Source of the DNA: Candidatus Hadersleviella danica
Lineage (GTDB): Bacteria; Chloroflexota; Anaerolineae; Promineifilales; Promineifilaceae
Direction of reading: 5' to 3'
NCBI GenBank assembly: GCA_016711405.1
Contig: JADJSZ010000109.1
Location: 1-64,000, forward strand
Length of the DNA: 64,000 nt
Shown here: piece by piece, positions 34,142-43,065 of the stretch
Numbering within the stretch: position 1 is the stretch's first letter
Layout of the letters: each line of letters begins with the position of its first letter
Notes under the pieces: model-generated
What the model was told of the DNA's origin: nothing
The model's input: only the letters and a program-made list of their open reading frames with translations
The model's database searches: none
Position numbers and translations under genes: made by a program

Positions 34142-34344
34142 AAGATAGAGGGTAGAGATAGAGATAGAGGAGGTACTGGTAGGCGAAGGCTATCGGTTTC
34201 CTCTAGTTTTTGTTAAAGGGATAGAGTGTAAAGATAGAAATAGAGGGGGCTGGTAGGGGTAGGCCTTGTGCCTACCCTCCATGCTGGGTAACAAGTTACC
34301 AGAGGGCAACCACAAGGGTTGCCCCTACAAGTCATCCTCTATCT
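34142..34344. repeat. Intergenic block with AGATAG words and an embedded 76-bp element
   Basis: Arrays of AGAGATAGAGATAGAGG (34145-34170) and inverse copies (34334-34350) enclose the GTAGGGG element at 34253-34328. Confidence 0.7.
34253..34328. repeat. GTAGGGG...CCCCTAC element, copy 2
   Basis: 76 bp. The left hairpin is GGGTAGGC-CTTGT-GCCTACCC and the right GGGCAACC-ACAAG-GGTTGCCC. It has the same layout as copy 1, with a different centre (ATGCTGGGTAACAAGTTACC). Confidence 0.85.
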
Positions 34345-34818
34345 CTATCTCTCGTCTCTATCTGCATCTAAAACCTGCTGGATTTGCGCCAAATGCCCCT
34401 CGCCGTGGGCGGCGTAGTAGCGTAGTTGGTCGGCGAGGGTGACACGGCCCCTTTCGCCGTGAATCCCCGCCCGGTCCCAATCCCCATCTTTGAGGTTGCC
34501 CCAAAAGATGACCCAACGGCCGTGCAACCCCCGCAACAAAGCCAGCGAAGCGGTTATATCGGCTGAACACCCGTCGGGCTGTCCCGCCCACACGTTTTGG
34601 TCATACGGCTTCAACGGCGGTTCGTGTTCGGTCAGGGTCAGCTTACAACGGATGTAACTGTTCAGGTGGGAATCGGCCAAATGGTGCACATTTTGGGCGA
34701 TGCTCCACTCGCCCGCCAGCGGGCGGGCGGTCAATTGCGCGGCCGTCAGCCCAGCCACCAATTCTTCCAATTGGTCGGGCAAACGGCGTATTTTGTCAAT
34801 CAGTTCGTGTTTGTTCAT
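34345..34818 (-). CDS. DinB/YfiT-like four-helix metalloprotein
   Basis: 157 residues. DinB_2-type pattern: an N-terminal helix (MNKHELIDKIRRLPDQLEEL), GEWSIAQNVHHLADSHLN with the first His ligands, and YAAHGEGHLAQIQQ with the final His. Members bind a divalent metal and act in thiol transfer or hydrolysis; the role here is unknown. The last residues (DADRDER) are read from AGATAGAGACGAGAG repeat words, and the TAG stop is inside them. It sits with the methyltransferase between leuA and leuC, an unusual interruption. Confidence 0.75.
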   Translation of the reverse strand: MNKHELIDKIRRLPDQLEELVAGLTAAQLTARPLAGEWSIAQNVHHLADSHLNSYIRCKLTLTEHEPPLKPYDQNVWAGQPDGCSADITASLALLRGLHGRWVIFWGNLKDGDWDRAGIHGERGRVTLADQLRYYAAHGEGHLAQIQQVLDADRDER

Positions 34819-34881
34819 AGGTAGTGGTTAGTGGCGAGTGGTTAGTGGTTAGTGGCCTCACTAGCCACTAATCACTAACCA
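34819..34881. repeat. Heptamer hairpin AGTGGTT/AACCACT
   Basis: AGTGGTTAGTGGCGAGTGG faces CCACTAATCACTAACCACT. It runs into the stop codon of the methyltransferase gene. Confidence 0.8.
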
Positions 34882-35619
34882 CTAGCCACTTTTAACCCCT
34901 CCAAAGAGAGCTAACTCAAAAATCTTAAAGAAACAATCCACATGGTTAAAGCCAATTTCGCGGAGCCAGTCGCATTGTGTTTCGACAGGAGCCAGCAAGT
35001 TGGCCGCCTTATCGGGGCGGTTGTAATACGCATCGGCGATTTGCTGGCGGTTGTCACTACTCCCCTGCTTTTGGTGATACGCCCACAAATGGTCAATAAA
35101 CAGCTCCTCGAACAATTTTTCGATGTCGGCCGTGGCCGAAGCGACATGCTCCAAGTTGAGAAACACCCCACCGGGGGTTAGCAACTCGTAAATCTCAGCG
35201 TATAGCTCCCGCTTGCGCTCATCGGGCACATGGTGGATGGCCAACCCCGAAACAATCACATCAAACGGGGCGGCTTGTTGGATGACGGGGTGGGTGCGCC
35301 ACTCGGCCGTGCGAAAATCCAACTCGGCCATTTCCACCCACGCCCCCAACGAGATGAGGCGCACTTGGGCGGCGGCCAACATCGGTGGTGAAAAATCGGC
35401 CAGCACCCCTCGCGCCAACTTGTGCTGGCGCAAGATGGCTTCCGCCAGCACTCCATCGCCACAGCCCAAATCTAAAAAACGGCGCGGCCGAGGACGGAAC
35501 TTGCCCATCACCCGCAACAAAATATCAATCTGCTCTTTGGCCAGCGGAATAGCCCCCCGTACCCCCGCAAGGTAGGTTTGGGAGAGCGCGGCCGTTTTCC
35601 ACAATTCTTCTTTGCCCAT
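34882..35619 (-). CDS. Class I SAM-dependent methyltransferase
   Basis: 245 residues. Motif I FLDLGCGDGV (about 48-57), the acidic post-motif GVLADFSP, and FDVIVSGLAIHHVPDE. C-terminal helices are as in UbiE/Methyltransf_25 proteins. The substrate is not predictable. The final codons AGT GGC TAG come from an AGTGGCTAGTGG repeat word, so the natural C-terminus may have been altered. Confidence 0.78.
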   Translation of the reverse strand: MGKEELWKTAALSQTYLAGVRGAIPLAKEQIDILLRVMGKFRPRPRRFLDLGCGDGVLAEAILRQHKLARGVLADFSPPMLAAAQVRLISLGAWVEMAELDFRTAEWRTHPVIQQAAPFDVIVSGLAIHHVPDERKRELYAEIYELLTPGGVFLNLEHVASATADIEKLFEELFIDHLWAYHQKQGSSDNRQQIADAYYNRPDKAANLLAPVETQCDWLREIGFNHVDCFFKIFELALFGGVKSG

Positions 35620-35746
35620 GATGTTTTTGAGTGGTTAGTGAGGAATGGTTAGTGGTTAGTGTGTCTGGGGAAAACTTCTATATTTTCCTACCAATATCTG
35701 CCTTATCTTAACAACCTCTCCTCCACCACGCACTAACCACTAACCA
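35620..35746. repeat. Intergenic AGTGGTT-type repeat region
   Basis: Heptamers AGTGGTTAGTG at 35630-35660 face CACTAACCACTAACCACT at 35729-35748. The latter overlaps the stop codon of leuA. Confidence 0.7.
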
Positions 35747-37393
35747 CTATCCACTGATTTCAACGGCCGCACTGTGATGCCCCACCTCTTCCTGCGCCGC
35801 AATCAGCTTGTTCAGGGCACTGACATAGGCACGGGCACTGGCCACCACAATATCGGTGCTGGCTCCGTGGCCGCTGTAGGAGCGCACAAAAGCGTTCCCC
35901 GTTTGTGGGTTCACCACCATATTCACCTCGCCGTTGTCCTGCTCAATGCGGATGGTCGTTTCGGCTTGCGCGTCGAGGCCCTCGGTCACGGCCGTCAGAC
36001 TAAACTCGGTCAGCTTGGTCGGCACACCCACAATGCGGTTGATGGCCTGATAAATCGCATCCACAGGCCCAGTGCCCAACGCCGCATCCCGATATTCCAG
36101 CCCATCTGGCCCTGTCAAACTCACCGTGGCCGTGGGAATCGAGTGGTCGCCACACGAAACTTGGATGTGGTTCAGCTTCCACGTCTCGTGGGGCTGGTAC
36201 AACTCATCGGCAATAACAGCGCGGATGTCCGCATCGGTAATCACTTTTTTCTTGTCCGCCAGCCGCTTGAGCCGGTTCACCGCCTGCCGCAACTCATCCT
36301 TGTCGAGGTCGTACCCCAGTTCCCGCAAGCGAGCATCAAAGGCGTGTTTGCCCGAATGTTTGCCCAGCACCAAGCGGGAAGCGTTCAGCCCCACCGATTC
36401 GGGGCGCATGATTTCATAGGTTTGGTGGTGTTGCAACATGCCATGCTGGTGGATACCCGCCTCGTGAGCGAAGGCGTTCGCGCCAACGATGGCTTTGTTA
36501 GGTTGCACGGCCATGCCCGTGTAGGCGCTCACCATCTGGCTGGCGCGCATAATTTGGGTGCTGTCTATGTTGGTGGCCAAATCAAAGAAGTTTTTGCGTG
36601 TCTGTACGGCCATCACCACCTCTTCCAGTGAGGTGTTGCCTGCCCGTTCGCCAATGCCGTTGATGGTCACTTCGACTTGACGTGCCCCGTTTTTAACGGC
36701 CGCCAACGTATTGGCCGTGGCCAGCCCCAAATCGTTGTGGCAATGCACCGACCAGACCACTTTGTCCGCATCGGGCACATTTTCGCGCAGATAGCCAACC
36801 AGCCAGCCAAACTCGTCGGGGGTGGTGTAGCCGACGGTGTCGGGCACGTTAATCGTGGTCGCCCCCGCCTTAATCACCTCGGTCAGCACTTGCACCAAAA
36901 ATTGGGGGTCGCTCCGCCCCGCATCCTCGGGCGAAAATTCCACATCGTCGCACAGGGAGCGGGCAAAGCGCACGGCCGTGGCGGCTTGCTCAATACACTC
37001 CTCCCGGTCAATCTTCAACTTATATTGCAGGTGAATGTCGCTGGTGGCCAAAAAGGTGTGGATGCGGTGGCGGGGAGCCGCCTTCACCGCATCATACGCC
37101 CGCTGAATGTCCACTTCGCTGGCCCGCGCCAACCCTGCAATAACCATTGGCTGGCCCGTTTTACGGCCGTCGGTCAGCGGCCCCACCTCTTCGGCAATGC
37201 GCCGCACCGCCTCAAAATCGCCGGGGGAAGCGATGGGGAATCCCGCCTCGCAAATATCCACCCCAAGGCGTGATAGCTGGCGGGCAATTTCGAGCTTCTC
37301 TTCAACGTTCAGCGTCGCCCCCGGCGACTGCTCCCCGTCGCGCAATGTCGTATCAAAAATCAAAACAGTATCTTGGGTGCTATCACTCATCAT
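35747..37393 (-). CDS. leuA: 2-isopropylmalate synthase
   Basis: 548 residues. DRE-TIM barrel with DTTLRDGEQSPG (14-25), CHNDLGLATANTLAA (metal-binding HxN region) and GANAFAHEAGIHQ, followed by the LeuA dimer/regulatory domain (about 385-548) that normally binds leucine for feedback control. It catalyses the first committed step to leucine. The stop TAG is within AGTGGATAGTGGTTAG repeat words. Confidence 0.94.
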   Translation of the reverse strand: MMSDSTQDTVLIFDTTLRDGEQSPGATLNVEEKLEIARQLSRLGVDICEAGFPIASPGDFEAVRRIAEEVGPLTDGRKTGQPMVIAGLARASEVDIQRAYDAVKAAPRHRIHTFLATSDIHLQYKLKIDREECIEQAATAVRFARSLCDDVEFSPEDAGRSDPQFLVQVLTEVIKAGATTINVPDTVGYTTPDEFGWLVGYLRENVPDADKVVWSVHCHNDLGLATANTLAAVKNGARQVEVTINGIGERAGNTSLEEVVMAVQTRKNFFDLATNIDSTQIMRASQMVSAYTGMAVQPNKAIVGANAFAHEAGIHQHGMLQHHQTYEIMRPESVGLNASRLVLGKHSGKHAFDARLRELGYDLDKDELRQAVNRLKRLADKKKVITDADIRAVIADELYQPHETWKLNHIQVSCGDHSIPTATVSLTGPDGLEYRDAALGTGPVDAIYQAINRIVGVPTKLTEFSLTAVTEGLDAQAETTIRIEQDNGEVNMVVNPQTGNAFVRSYSGHGASTDIVVASARAYVSALNKLIAAQEEVGHHSAAVEISG

Positions 37394-37429
37394 GCCTCCA
37401 GATGGGTTTGGGGTAGGTGGAGATTAAAA

Positions 37430-37531
37430 AATTAACGCAAAGATGCAAAGGGGCAAAGACGCAAAGGGGTTGATTAAGCCAACGATATGCTTTGCGCCTT
37501 TGCTTCTTCGCGCCTTTGCGTTAAAAAAAAT
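37430..37531. repeat. Hairpin of CGCAAAG/CTTTGCG words between ilvC and leuA
   Basis: AACGCAAAGATGCAAAGGGG and CAAAGACGCAAAGG on the left face CTTTGCGCCTTTGC and CGCCTTTGCGTT on the right, with an A-tract outside (TTAAAAAAAAT). Confidence 0.8.
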
Positions 37532-37540
37532 CCCGCCTAT

Positions 37541-38548
37541 CTACTCGACTTCTTTGGCGTTCAGCCATGGCATCATCCGCCGCAACGATTTGCCGACTTC
37601 TTCGATGCGGGCTTCGCGGGCGGCCGCTTTCATACTGGTAAAGCGCGGCCGACTGCTGTTCACATTCTCCTCAATCCACTCTTCGGCAAACGCCCCCGTT
37701 TGGATGTCGGTCAGGATTTGCTTCATAGCCGCCCGTGTGTCATCGGTGATGATTTTGGGGCCAGCGGTGTAATCGCCGTACTCGGCCGTGTCGCTGATGC
37801 TGTAGCGCATGTAGCTCAGGCCACCTTGATACATCAGGTCTACGATGAGCTTCAGCTCGTGCAAGCACTCAAAATAGGCGATTTCGGGCTGATACCCCGC
37901 GTCTACCAAGGTGTTGAAACCCGCCTCCACCAGCGCACTCGCCCCACCGCACAACACAGCTTGTTCGCCGAACAAGTCAGTCTCGGTCTCTTCGCGGAAG
38001 GTGGTCTCGATAACCCCCGCCCGTGTGCAACCAATCAAATTGGCATAAGCCAAGGCGGTGGCCAAGGCGTTGCCGCTGGCATCTTGGTGAACCGCCACCA
38101 AGCCCGGCGTGCCCACCCCGTCCACATACAGCTCACGCACCCGGTGGCCCGGCGCTTTGGGGGCCACCAAGCTCACGTCCACGTTGTTGGGGGGGACGAT
38201 TTGGCTGTACAAGATGTTAAATCCGTGGGCGAACATGAGGGTTTTGCCGGCCGTCATATGCGGGGCAATGCTCTCGGCATACACCCGGCCTTGGGTGGTA
38301 TCGGGCAGAAGAATCATGATGATGTCGGCCGCCGCACTCGCCTCATCCACGGTGGCCACTTTCAGGCCGTCCGCTTCCGCTTTCGCCCAAGATTTGCTCC
38401 CCGCATACAGTCCTACCACCACATTCACACCCGAATCGCGCAAATTCAGCGCATGGGCGTGCCCCTGACTGCCATATCCAATAATGGCCACCGTTTTGTC
38501 ATCCAATAGGGTTGGATTGGTGTCGTTGTCGTAAAAAATCGTTGCCAA
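37541..38548 (-). CDS. ilvC: Ketol-acid reductoisomerase
   Basis: 335 residues, class I short form. NAD(P)-binding motif GYGSQGHAHALNL (24-36), Mg-binding region with DLFGEQAVLCGG (about 190-201) and the ECLHELKLIVDL segment. It converts acetohydroxy acids to dihydroxy acids for valine/isoleucine. It lies 74 bp downstream of ilvN. Confidence 0.95.
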   Translation of the reverse strand: MATIFYDNDTNPTLLDDKTVAIIGYGSQGHAHALNLRDSGVNVVVGLYAGSKSWAKAEADGLKVATVDEASAAADIIMILLPDTTQGRVYAESIAPHMTAGKTLMFAHGFNILYSQIVPPNNVDVSLVAPKAPGHRVRELYVDGVGTPGLVAVHQDASGNALATALAYANLIGCTRAGVIETTFREETETDLFGEQAVLCGGASALVEAGFNTLVDAGYQPEIAYFECLHELKLIVDLMYQGGLSYMRYSISDTAEYGDYTAGPKIITDDTRAAMKQILTDIQTGAFAEEWIEENVNSSRPRFTSMKAAAREARIEEVGKSLRRMMPWLNAKEVE

Positions 38549-38622
38549 GATGAACCTCCGATTGAGTGAAAGCGTAAGTGGTTAGCGGTAAGCCGTAAGC
38601 TAGAAGTTGGAAGGGTCGCGTT
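38549..38622. repeat. TAAGC-type short intergenic words
   Basis: GTAAGTGGTTAGCGGTAAGCCG and TAGCTTACCTTACAGCC face each other. This repeat supplies the last codons and stop of ilvN. Confidence 0.55.
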
Positions 38623-39155
38623 CTAGCTTACCTTACAGCCACCTTTTAGCTGATTTGGTACTTTCTCTTCCGCCCGCACCATCGCTACTGCGCCAGTGCG
38701 AACCATTTCGATAATGCCGAAGTATTGCATGAGTTTGATGAGTGAGTTGACTTTGTCGGGACGGCCGACGATTTGCACGACCAGCGACTCAATCGCTATA
38801 TCGGCAATCTTCCCCCCGTGTAGCTCCGCAATTTGAATCACCTCGTGCCGGTTCTGGCTATTGGCCTTGACCTTTATCAGCACCAATTCGCGAATCAGCG
38901 ATGGTTTGTCGGTCACATCCTCAATGCCCGTCACGTTGATGAGCTTGTCCAGTTGGGTCGTCACTTGGCGCATATCACGCACCGTGCCGTTGGCCACAAA
39001 CGTCATCCGGCTAATACCCGGCGTTTCGCTGTGCCCCACAGCAAGGCTTTCGATGTTGAAATTGCGCCGCCGAAACAGCCCCGCCACCCGGTTCAGCACG
39101 CGGGTTTGTCCTGCATCCATGCGATGATGGTGTGAGTTTCTAATGGTTCGGTCAT
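38623..39155 (-). CDS. ilvN: Acetolactate synthase small (regulatory) subunit (frameshift near start)
   Basis: The visible frame 38623-39120 begins inside the protein. An upstream frame from ATG 39155 (MTEPLETHTIIAWMQDKP) joins it at about 39102 with one missing base, restoring the usual HTI...VLNRVAGLFRRRNFNI start. About 177 residues: ACT domain (1-80) plus the ALS_ss_C domain. It stimulates IlvB and confers feedback inhibition by branched-chain amino acids. The end GCKVS before TAG is read from a TAAGCTG-type repeat. Confidence 0.9.
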
Positions 39156-39267
39156 GTTGGGTTACTCGTTGTTAGTTGCTGGGTAGTGGTAAGTAGTGAG
39201 TAGTAAGTAGTGAGTAGTAAGTAGTGAATAGTGAGTAGCCATGCGCCACATACTTACTATTTACTAT
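39156..39267. repeat. GTAGTGA heptamer array
   Basis: AGTAGTGAGTAGTAAGTAGTG words, with an inverse TACTTACTATTTACTATTT at 39248-39271 adjoining the ilvB stop. Confidence 0.7.
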
Positions 39268-40983
39268 TTACTCTTCCACAATCACCATCGGCCGACGGAA
39301 CATTTCCGTGTTGCTCTTGCCGGGGGCGACCATGGGGTACACATTGGTAAAAGAGTCCACGCGGAACTCGAGCAGGAAGGGGCCGTTGTGCGCTTGCGCT
39401 TCGCGGATGGCATCGGCCACATCCGCTTTGTTGTCCACAATTCGGCCGCTAATCCCATACGCATCCGCAATTTTAACAAAATTGGGGTTGGCCAACGGCG
39501 TGCCCGAGTAGCGATTCTCGTAGAACACATCCTGCCACTGGCGCACCATCCCCAAAAAGCCATTGTTCATAATCGCAATTTTGATGGGCAGGCGTTGCTC
39601 CGCCACCGTTTTCAGTTCCATCATCGTCATTTGGAAACCCCCATCCCCTGCAATAACCCACACTTCCTCCTGTTTTAGCCCCATCTGCGCCCCAATAGCG
39701 GCCGGCAACGCATATCCCATCGTGCCCAACCCGCCCGATGTCAGCAAGCCGCGCCGTTTGTTGTGGTGGAAGTATTGCGCTTCCCACATCTGGTGCTGGC
39801 CCACATCGGTCACGACGGTACAGTCCCCTTCGTTGGTCAGATGCCACAATTGGCGGCAGACGTAGGGCACGTGCAACTCGTCCGTCTCCTGTGCCATCAG
39901 GTCGCGGTCGGTTGTTTCTTGTTTCCATTCGGTAATCTGGGCCAGCCAGTCGGGGTGTTCGTTCGGCTCCACTTGGGGGATGAGTTCGCGCAGGGTGAGC
40001 AGGGCATCGCCGACCACGGGCGTATCAATTTTCAGATTTTTGCCCATTTCAGAGGGGTCTAAATCCACATGGACGATTTTCGCTTTGGGGGCGAAGGTGT
40101 CAAAGGCTCCCGTCAGCCGGTCGTCTAAGCGTGCGCCCACGGCCAGCATCACATCGCACTCTTGCAAGGCGTAGTTGCAATACGCCTCGCCGTGCATCCC
40201 GCCCCAGCTAATGGAAAGCGGGTGGGTGGCGGGAAATGTGCCAATCCCCAACAAGCTGGTAGCGACGGGGATTTGCGCTTTTTCGGCCAGTTGGCGCAAC
40301 TCTTGCTCGGCGCGGGCGATGGAAACCCCTTGCCCCGCGACGATGAGCGGCCGTTCGGCCTCGTTCAACAGCTTGGCGGCGCGGGCAATGGCGGCCGAAT
40401 CGGCCGCGTGGAGCGATGGATTGTAGCCGGGCAAATCCATCTCAATCGCCTCGTAATCAAAGTCGTGCAGGGTGGCATTCAACACATCTTTGGTGATGTC
40501 TACGAGGACTGGCCCCGGACCCGTACCCGCAATGTAAAACGCCTCTTTGATGGCTTGCCCCAAATCAGAAATATGGGTGACGAGGTAGTTGTGCTTGGTG
40601 ACGGGCAGGCTGACCCCTTGCACATCCGCCTCTTGGAAGCCATCACGGCCGAGCAAGCTATTGCTCACTTGCCCCGTAATGGCCACCACCGGCACCGAAT
40701 CCATCTGCGCCGTGGCCAACCCCGTGATGAGGTTGAGCGCACCGGGGCCAGAGGTAGCCACGCACACCCCGACGCGCCCCGTGGCGCGAGCGTAGCCATC
40801 GGCCATGTGCGCCGCCCCCTGCTCGTGCGTCACGAGAACGTGCTTGAGGGGATAGTTGTACTTGGCCAAGGCATCATAGGCGGGCAAAATCGCCCCGCCG
40901 GGCATTCCAAAACAGACCTCTACGCCTTCGGCGAGGAGGGCTTCCCACAATATCTGTGCACCAGTAATGGTTTTACCACTCAT
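39268..40983 (-). CDS. ilvB: Acetolactate synthase large (catalytic) subunit
   Basis: 571 residues. ThDP-dependent fold: the catalytic Glu lies in LVTHEQGAAHMADGYARATG (about 50-70), and the ThDP/Mg motif is GDGGFQMTMMELKTV followed by IAIMNNGFLG (about 440-475). It condenses two pyruvates, or pyruvate and 2-oxobutyrate. AGGAGAAG lies 13 bp ahead of the ATG. Upstream are a leader ORF, a terminator and a promoter-like pair, arranged as in an attenuator. Confidence 0.95.
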   Translation of the reverse strand: MSGKTITGAQILWEALLAEGVEVCFGMPGGAILPAYDALAKYNYPLKHVLVTHEQGAAHMADGYARATGRVGVCVATSGPGALNLITGLATAQMDSVPVVAITGQVSNSLLGRDGFQEADVQGVSLPVTKHNYLVTHISDLGQAIKEAFYIAGTGPGPVLVDITKDVLNATLHDFDYEAIEMDLPGYNPSLHAADSAAIARAAKLLNEAERPLIVAGQGVSIARAEQELRQLAEKAQIPVATSLLGIGTFPATHPLSISWGGMHGEAYCNYALQECDVMLAVGARLDDRLTGAFDTFAPKAKIVHVDLDPSEMGKNLKIDTPVVGDALLTLRELIPQVEPNEHPDWLAQITEWKQETTDRDLMAQETDELHVPYVCRQLWHLTNEGDCTVVTDVGQHQMWEAQYFHHNKRRGLLTSGGLGTMGYALPAAIGAQMGLKQEEVWVIAGDGGFQMTMMELKTVAEQRLPIKIAIMNNGFLGMVRQWQDVFYENRYSGTPLANPNFVKIADAYGISGRIVDNKADVADAIREAQAHNGPFLLEFRVDSFTNVYPMVAPGKSNTEMFRRPMVIVEE

Positions 40984-41020
40984 GGGGTTGTTTCTTCTCC
41001 TGTTAAATTTGTTTCTGTTT

Positions 41021-41072
41021 GTAGTAACGGCTTTAGCCGTGTAGTGACAGGAACGGCTTCAGCCGTTACTAC
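41021..41072. repeat. GTAGTAACGGCT...AGCCGTTACTAC palindromic element
   Basis: Outer GTAGTAACGGCTTTAGCCGT and inner GGAACGGCTTCAGCCG are complementary to each other. Half-copies with the same words occur at about 10895-10918 and 31696-31712. Confidence 0.75.
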
Positions 41073-41090
41073 GAGGGCCACTAGGAAAAA

Positions 41091-41115
41091 AAGCCGCCCT
41101 GTTGGGCGGCTTTGG
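41091..41115 (-). terminator. Intrinsic terminator between leader ORF and ilvB
   Basis: On the minus strand AAAGCCGCCC-AACA-GGGCGGC is followed by seven Ts. It sits 30 bp after the leader ORF stop and about 110 bp before the ilvB start, where an attenuator terminator would be. A-tracts on both sides also allow it to work from the plus strand. Confidence 0.85.
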
Positions 41116-41144
41116 CAAGTGGCTATTTTTTCATTCTGCGCTTG

Positions 41145-41237
41145 CTACCGAATCCCAGCAGGAGTTGTTGCCTTATTGGTGCCAATAAGGATTACAATAA
41201 TGCCTAGGACTAGGAGGAGCGAGCTGATAACGGACAT
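41145..41237 (-). CDS. Putative ilv leader peptide (30 residues, Leu/Val/Ile-rich)
   Basis: ATG 41237 to TAG 41145 reads MSVISSLLLVLGIIVILIGT then ten more residues (NKATTPAGIR). Eleven of the twelve codons at positions 7-18 are Leu, Val or Ile codons. Within it, CCTTATTGG-CA-CCAATAAGG forms a perfect inverted repeat over the last of these codons. The ORF lies about 45 bp after a promoter-like pair, just ahead of an intrinsic terminator and then ilvB. This matches ribosome-mediated attenuation of branched-chain amino acid operons. Caveats: the ribosome-binding site is weak, a small hydrophobic membrane peptide would look alike, and I did not find a clear antiterminator pairing. Confidence 0.6.
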   Translation of the reverse strand: MSVISSLLLVLGIIVILIGTNKATTPAGIR

Positions 41238-41284
41238 AAGGATTTGGGTGAACTCAGTTAAGAGTGTTGGGAGTGTACAGGAGA

Positions 41285-41314
41285 ATTGTAGCCTGTCCAT
41301 TAGGCAAATTGCAA
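41285..41314 (-). promoter_or_regulatory. Promoter-like pair ahead of the ilv leader
   Basis: On the minus strand TTGCAA (41309-41314) and TACAAT (41285-41290) are separated by 18 bp, placing a start near 41278, about 40 nt before the leader ATG. Confidence 0.5.
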
Positions 41315-41361
41315 CAAAGATGGCGGCTTCGGTTGGTCAATTTGCACAGGTGAGCGGTGGC

Positions 41362-41820
41362 TTATAAATCGCGCACAATGGCTTTGGCTTCTTCGCGGAC
41401 TTGGGGGTCTTCGTCTTCTACAGCAAGGGTGGCTAGCTTTTGTAGGGACTCGAGGGAGAGTTGGCTGGCGGTGGCCAGTTGGCGCACGGCCGCTAACCGT
41501 TCTTTGGGGTCGGGGCTGTCGAGGTTGGAATCGGCCGTGAGGTTATTTCGCTTAATGAGTTCAAGGGGGTCGTCTGACCAATCAATCTGGTTGGCAACCC
41601 AATCCGCTTGGCAAGATGTTTGATAACGTTGCCCATTGCTGTCGCGGAAAATAACTTCGTAGATTCTGTCGGTTTGGGAGGAAGAAGCGAGGAGACGGCG
41701 CAAGCTCAGGAGTTGAACCCCAAGGCGTTCTATTTCTTGTTTGAGCCACCGCTCCACTTCCTCATCTGATTGCTGGCTAAACAAAGATTGTACAAGTCTG
41801 CTTAAGTAAATTGTTCGCAT
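41362..41820 (-). CDS. Hypothetical protein with C-terminal HEAT-like repeats
   Basis: 152 residues. The N-terminal helical part (MRTIYLSRLVQSLFSQQSDE) and a beta-like middle (YEVIFRDSNGQRYQTSCQ) are not recognised. The C-terminal 50 residues (DPKERLAAVRQLATASQ; LATLAVEDEDPQVREEA) look like one to two HEAT repeats. The start is immediately adjacent to the stop of the methyltransferase gene (1-bp spacing), so the two are probably cotranscribed. Confidence 0.6.
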   Translation of the reverse strand: MRTIYLSRLVQSLFSQQSDEEVERWLKQEIERLGVQLLSLRRLLASSSQTDRIYEVIFRDSNGQRYQTSCQADWVANQIDWSDDPLELIKRNNLTADSNLDSPDPKERLAAVRQLATASQLSLESLQKLATLAVEDEDPQVREEAKAIVRDL

Positions 41821-43031
41821 TTAATCAATGGTGGTGGCGAAGAGGCACTTGAGGTAACTGCCTTCGGGAAAGGATTCGCGGATGGGATGGTCGAGGGCAT
41901 GGCTGGTGCGCTTGTGTTCCCAGAGCGGCCGTTCACTCGCCTCGGCCGCTTCGTGAACCGTGGCGTAAAACTGCTCGGCTGAAATTCGGCTGGAACAGGA
42001 AGCCATCATGAGGATGCCTTGGGGAGCCAACACCGTCAGGGCGGCGCGGGTGAGCTTGTGGTAGGCGGCCGTGGCACGGCCGACCTCCTCTTGGCTTTTG
42101 GCAAAACTGGGGGGATCCACCACCACCATGTCGTACTCGCGCCCCTCTTTTTGGAGCTGGGTAAGCGTGGCGAACACATCGGCCGCGACAGTCGTGTGTT
42201 GGCAGGCGACGACTTCGGGCAGGTGGGCGTTGCGGCCGAAGTTGGCCTGCGCCTCGGCCAAGGCGGGGGCACTGATGTCCACGCTGGTGACGGCCGTTGC
42301 GCCACCCGCCGCCGCATAGAGCGAAAAGCCCCCCGCATAGGCAAACAAATCCAGCACCCGTTTGCCCCGCGCCAGTTGGCGCACCGTCTGGCGATTGTCG
42401 CGATGGTCGAAGAAGAAGCCTGTTTTGTGGCCGTGCAACACATCGGCCGCGAAGTGGAGGCCATTTTCGGTGAAGGGCACGGGTTCGGCGAGGGGTTTGC
42501 CGCGCCACAAATGGCCATCGCGCAAGCCGCCGAGCAGGTTGGGCTGGCTTTGCAGGGTGCGGCTGAGACGGACGACGAGGCGGGGGTGGGGCAGGGCGGC
42601 CGTGAGCAAGGGCAGGTGGGGAGCCATGCGGCCGAGTAAAGCTTGAGGACGGCCGTTTCCCCGTACTGGTCAATAATTAGCCCCGGCAAACCATCCCCTT
42701 CGCCGTAGACGAGCCTGTAGCCTGTGGAGCCGCTGGCTAGTAAGGGCTGGCGGCGGTCGGTGGCGGCCGTAATTTGCGCCGCAAACCAGTCGCCATCTAT
42801 GGCCACGGGGGAGCCGTGGTGCAAAATACGCACCCGAATGGGCGAGGTGGGGTCGTAGAGACCAATGGCCAAGAAGCGCCGCTTTTGGTCAAAGACAACG
42901 GCTAAATCGCCGAACTGCCCCGCGTGGCTTTGGTGTTGGATGGCACTTTCGTACAGCCACGGGTGGCCGTGGCGCAAGGCGCGTTCGGCCGCTGGGGTTA
43001 CACGGAGGGCGATGCGTTTAGAATTGGTCAT
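41821..43031 (-). CDS. RlmI-like 23S rRNA (cytosine) methyltransferase with PUA domain (one frameshift)
   Basis: N-terminal frame (43031 to about 42630) and C-terminal frame (41821-42627) join near 42630, giving about 400 residues. The PUA-like domain (1-75) opens RIALRVTPAAERALRHGHPW; an EEHUD-type linker contains YRLVYGEGDGLPGLIIDQYG. The Rossmann methyltransferase has motif I LDLFAYAGGFSLYA, VDPPSFAKS (catalytic-loop-type motif IV) and MMASCSSRIS. RlmI family members methylate 23S rRNA C1962. The neighbour UppP does not inform the target. Confidence 0.82.
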
Positions 43032-43065
43032 TGGTCATTTGTCACTCGTCCCTAGTCCCCCATCG

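Noticed and set aside
32984..34216. 410-residue plus-strand ORF opposite leuC
   Set aside because: Antisense shadow of leuC with no domain; codon bias follows the true frame.
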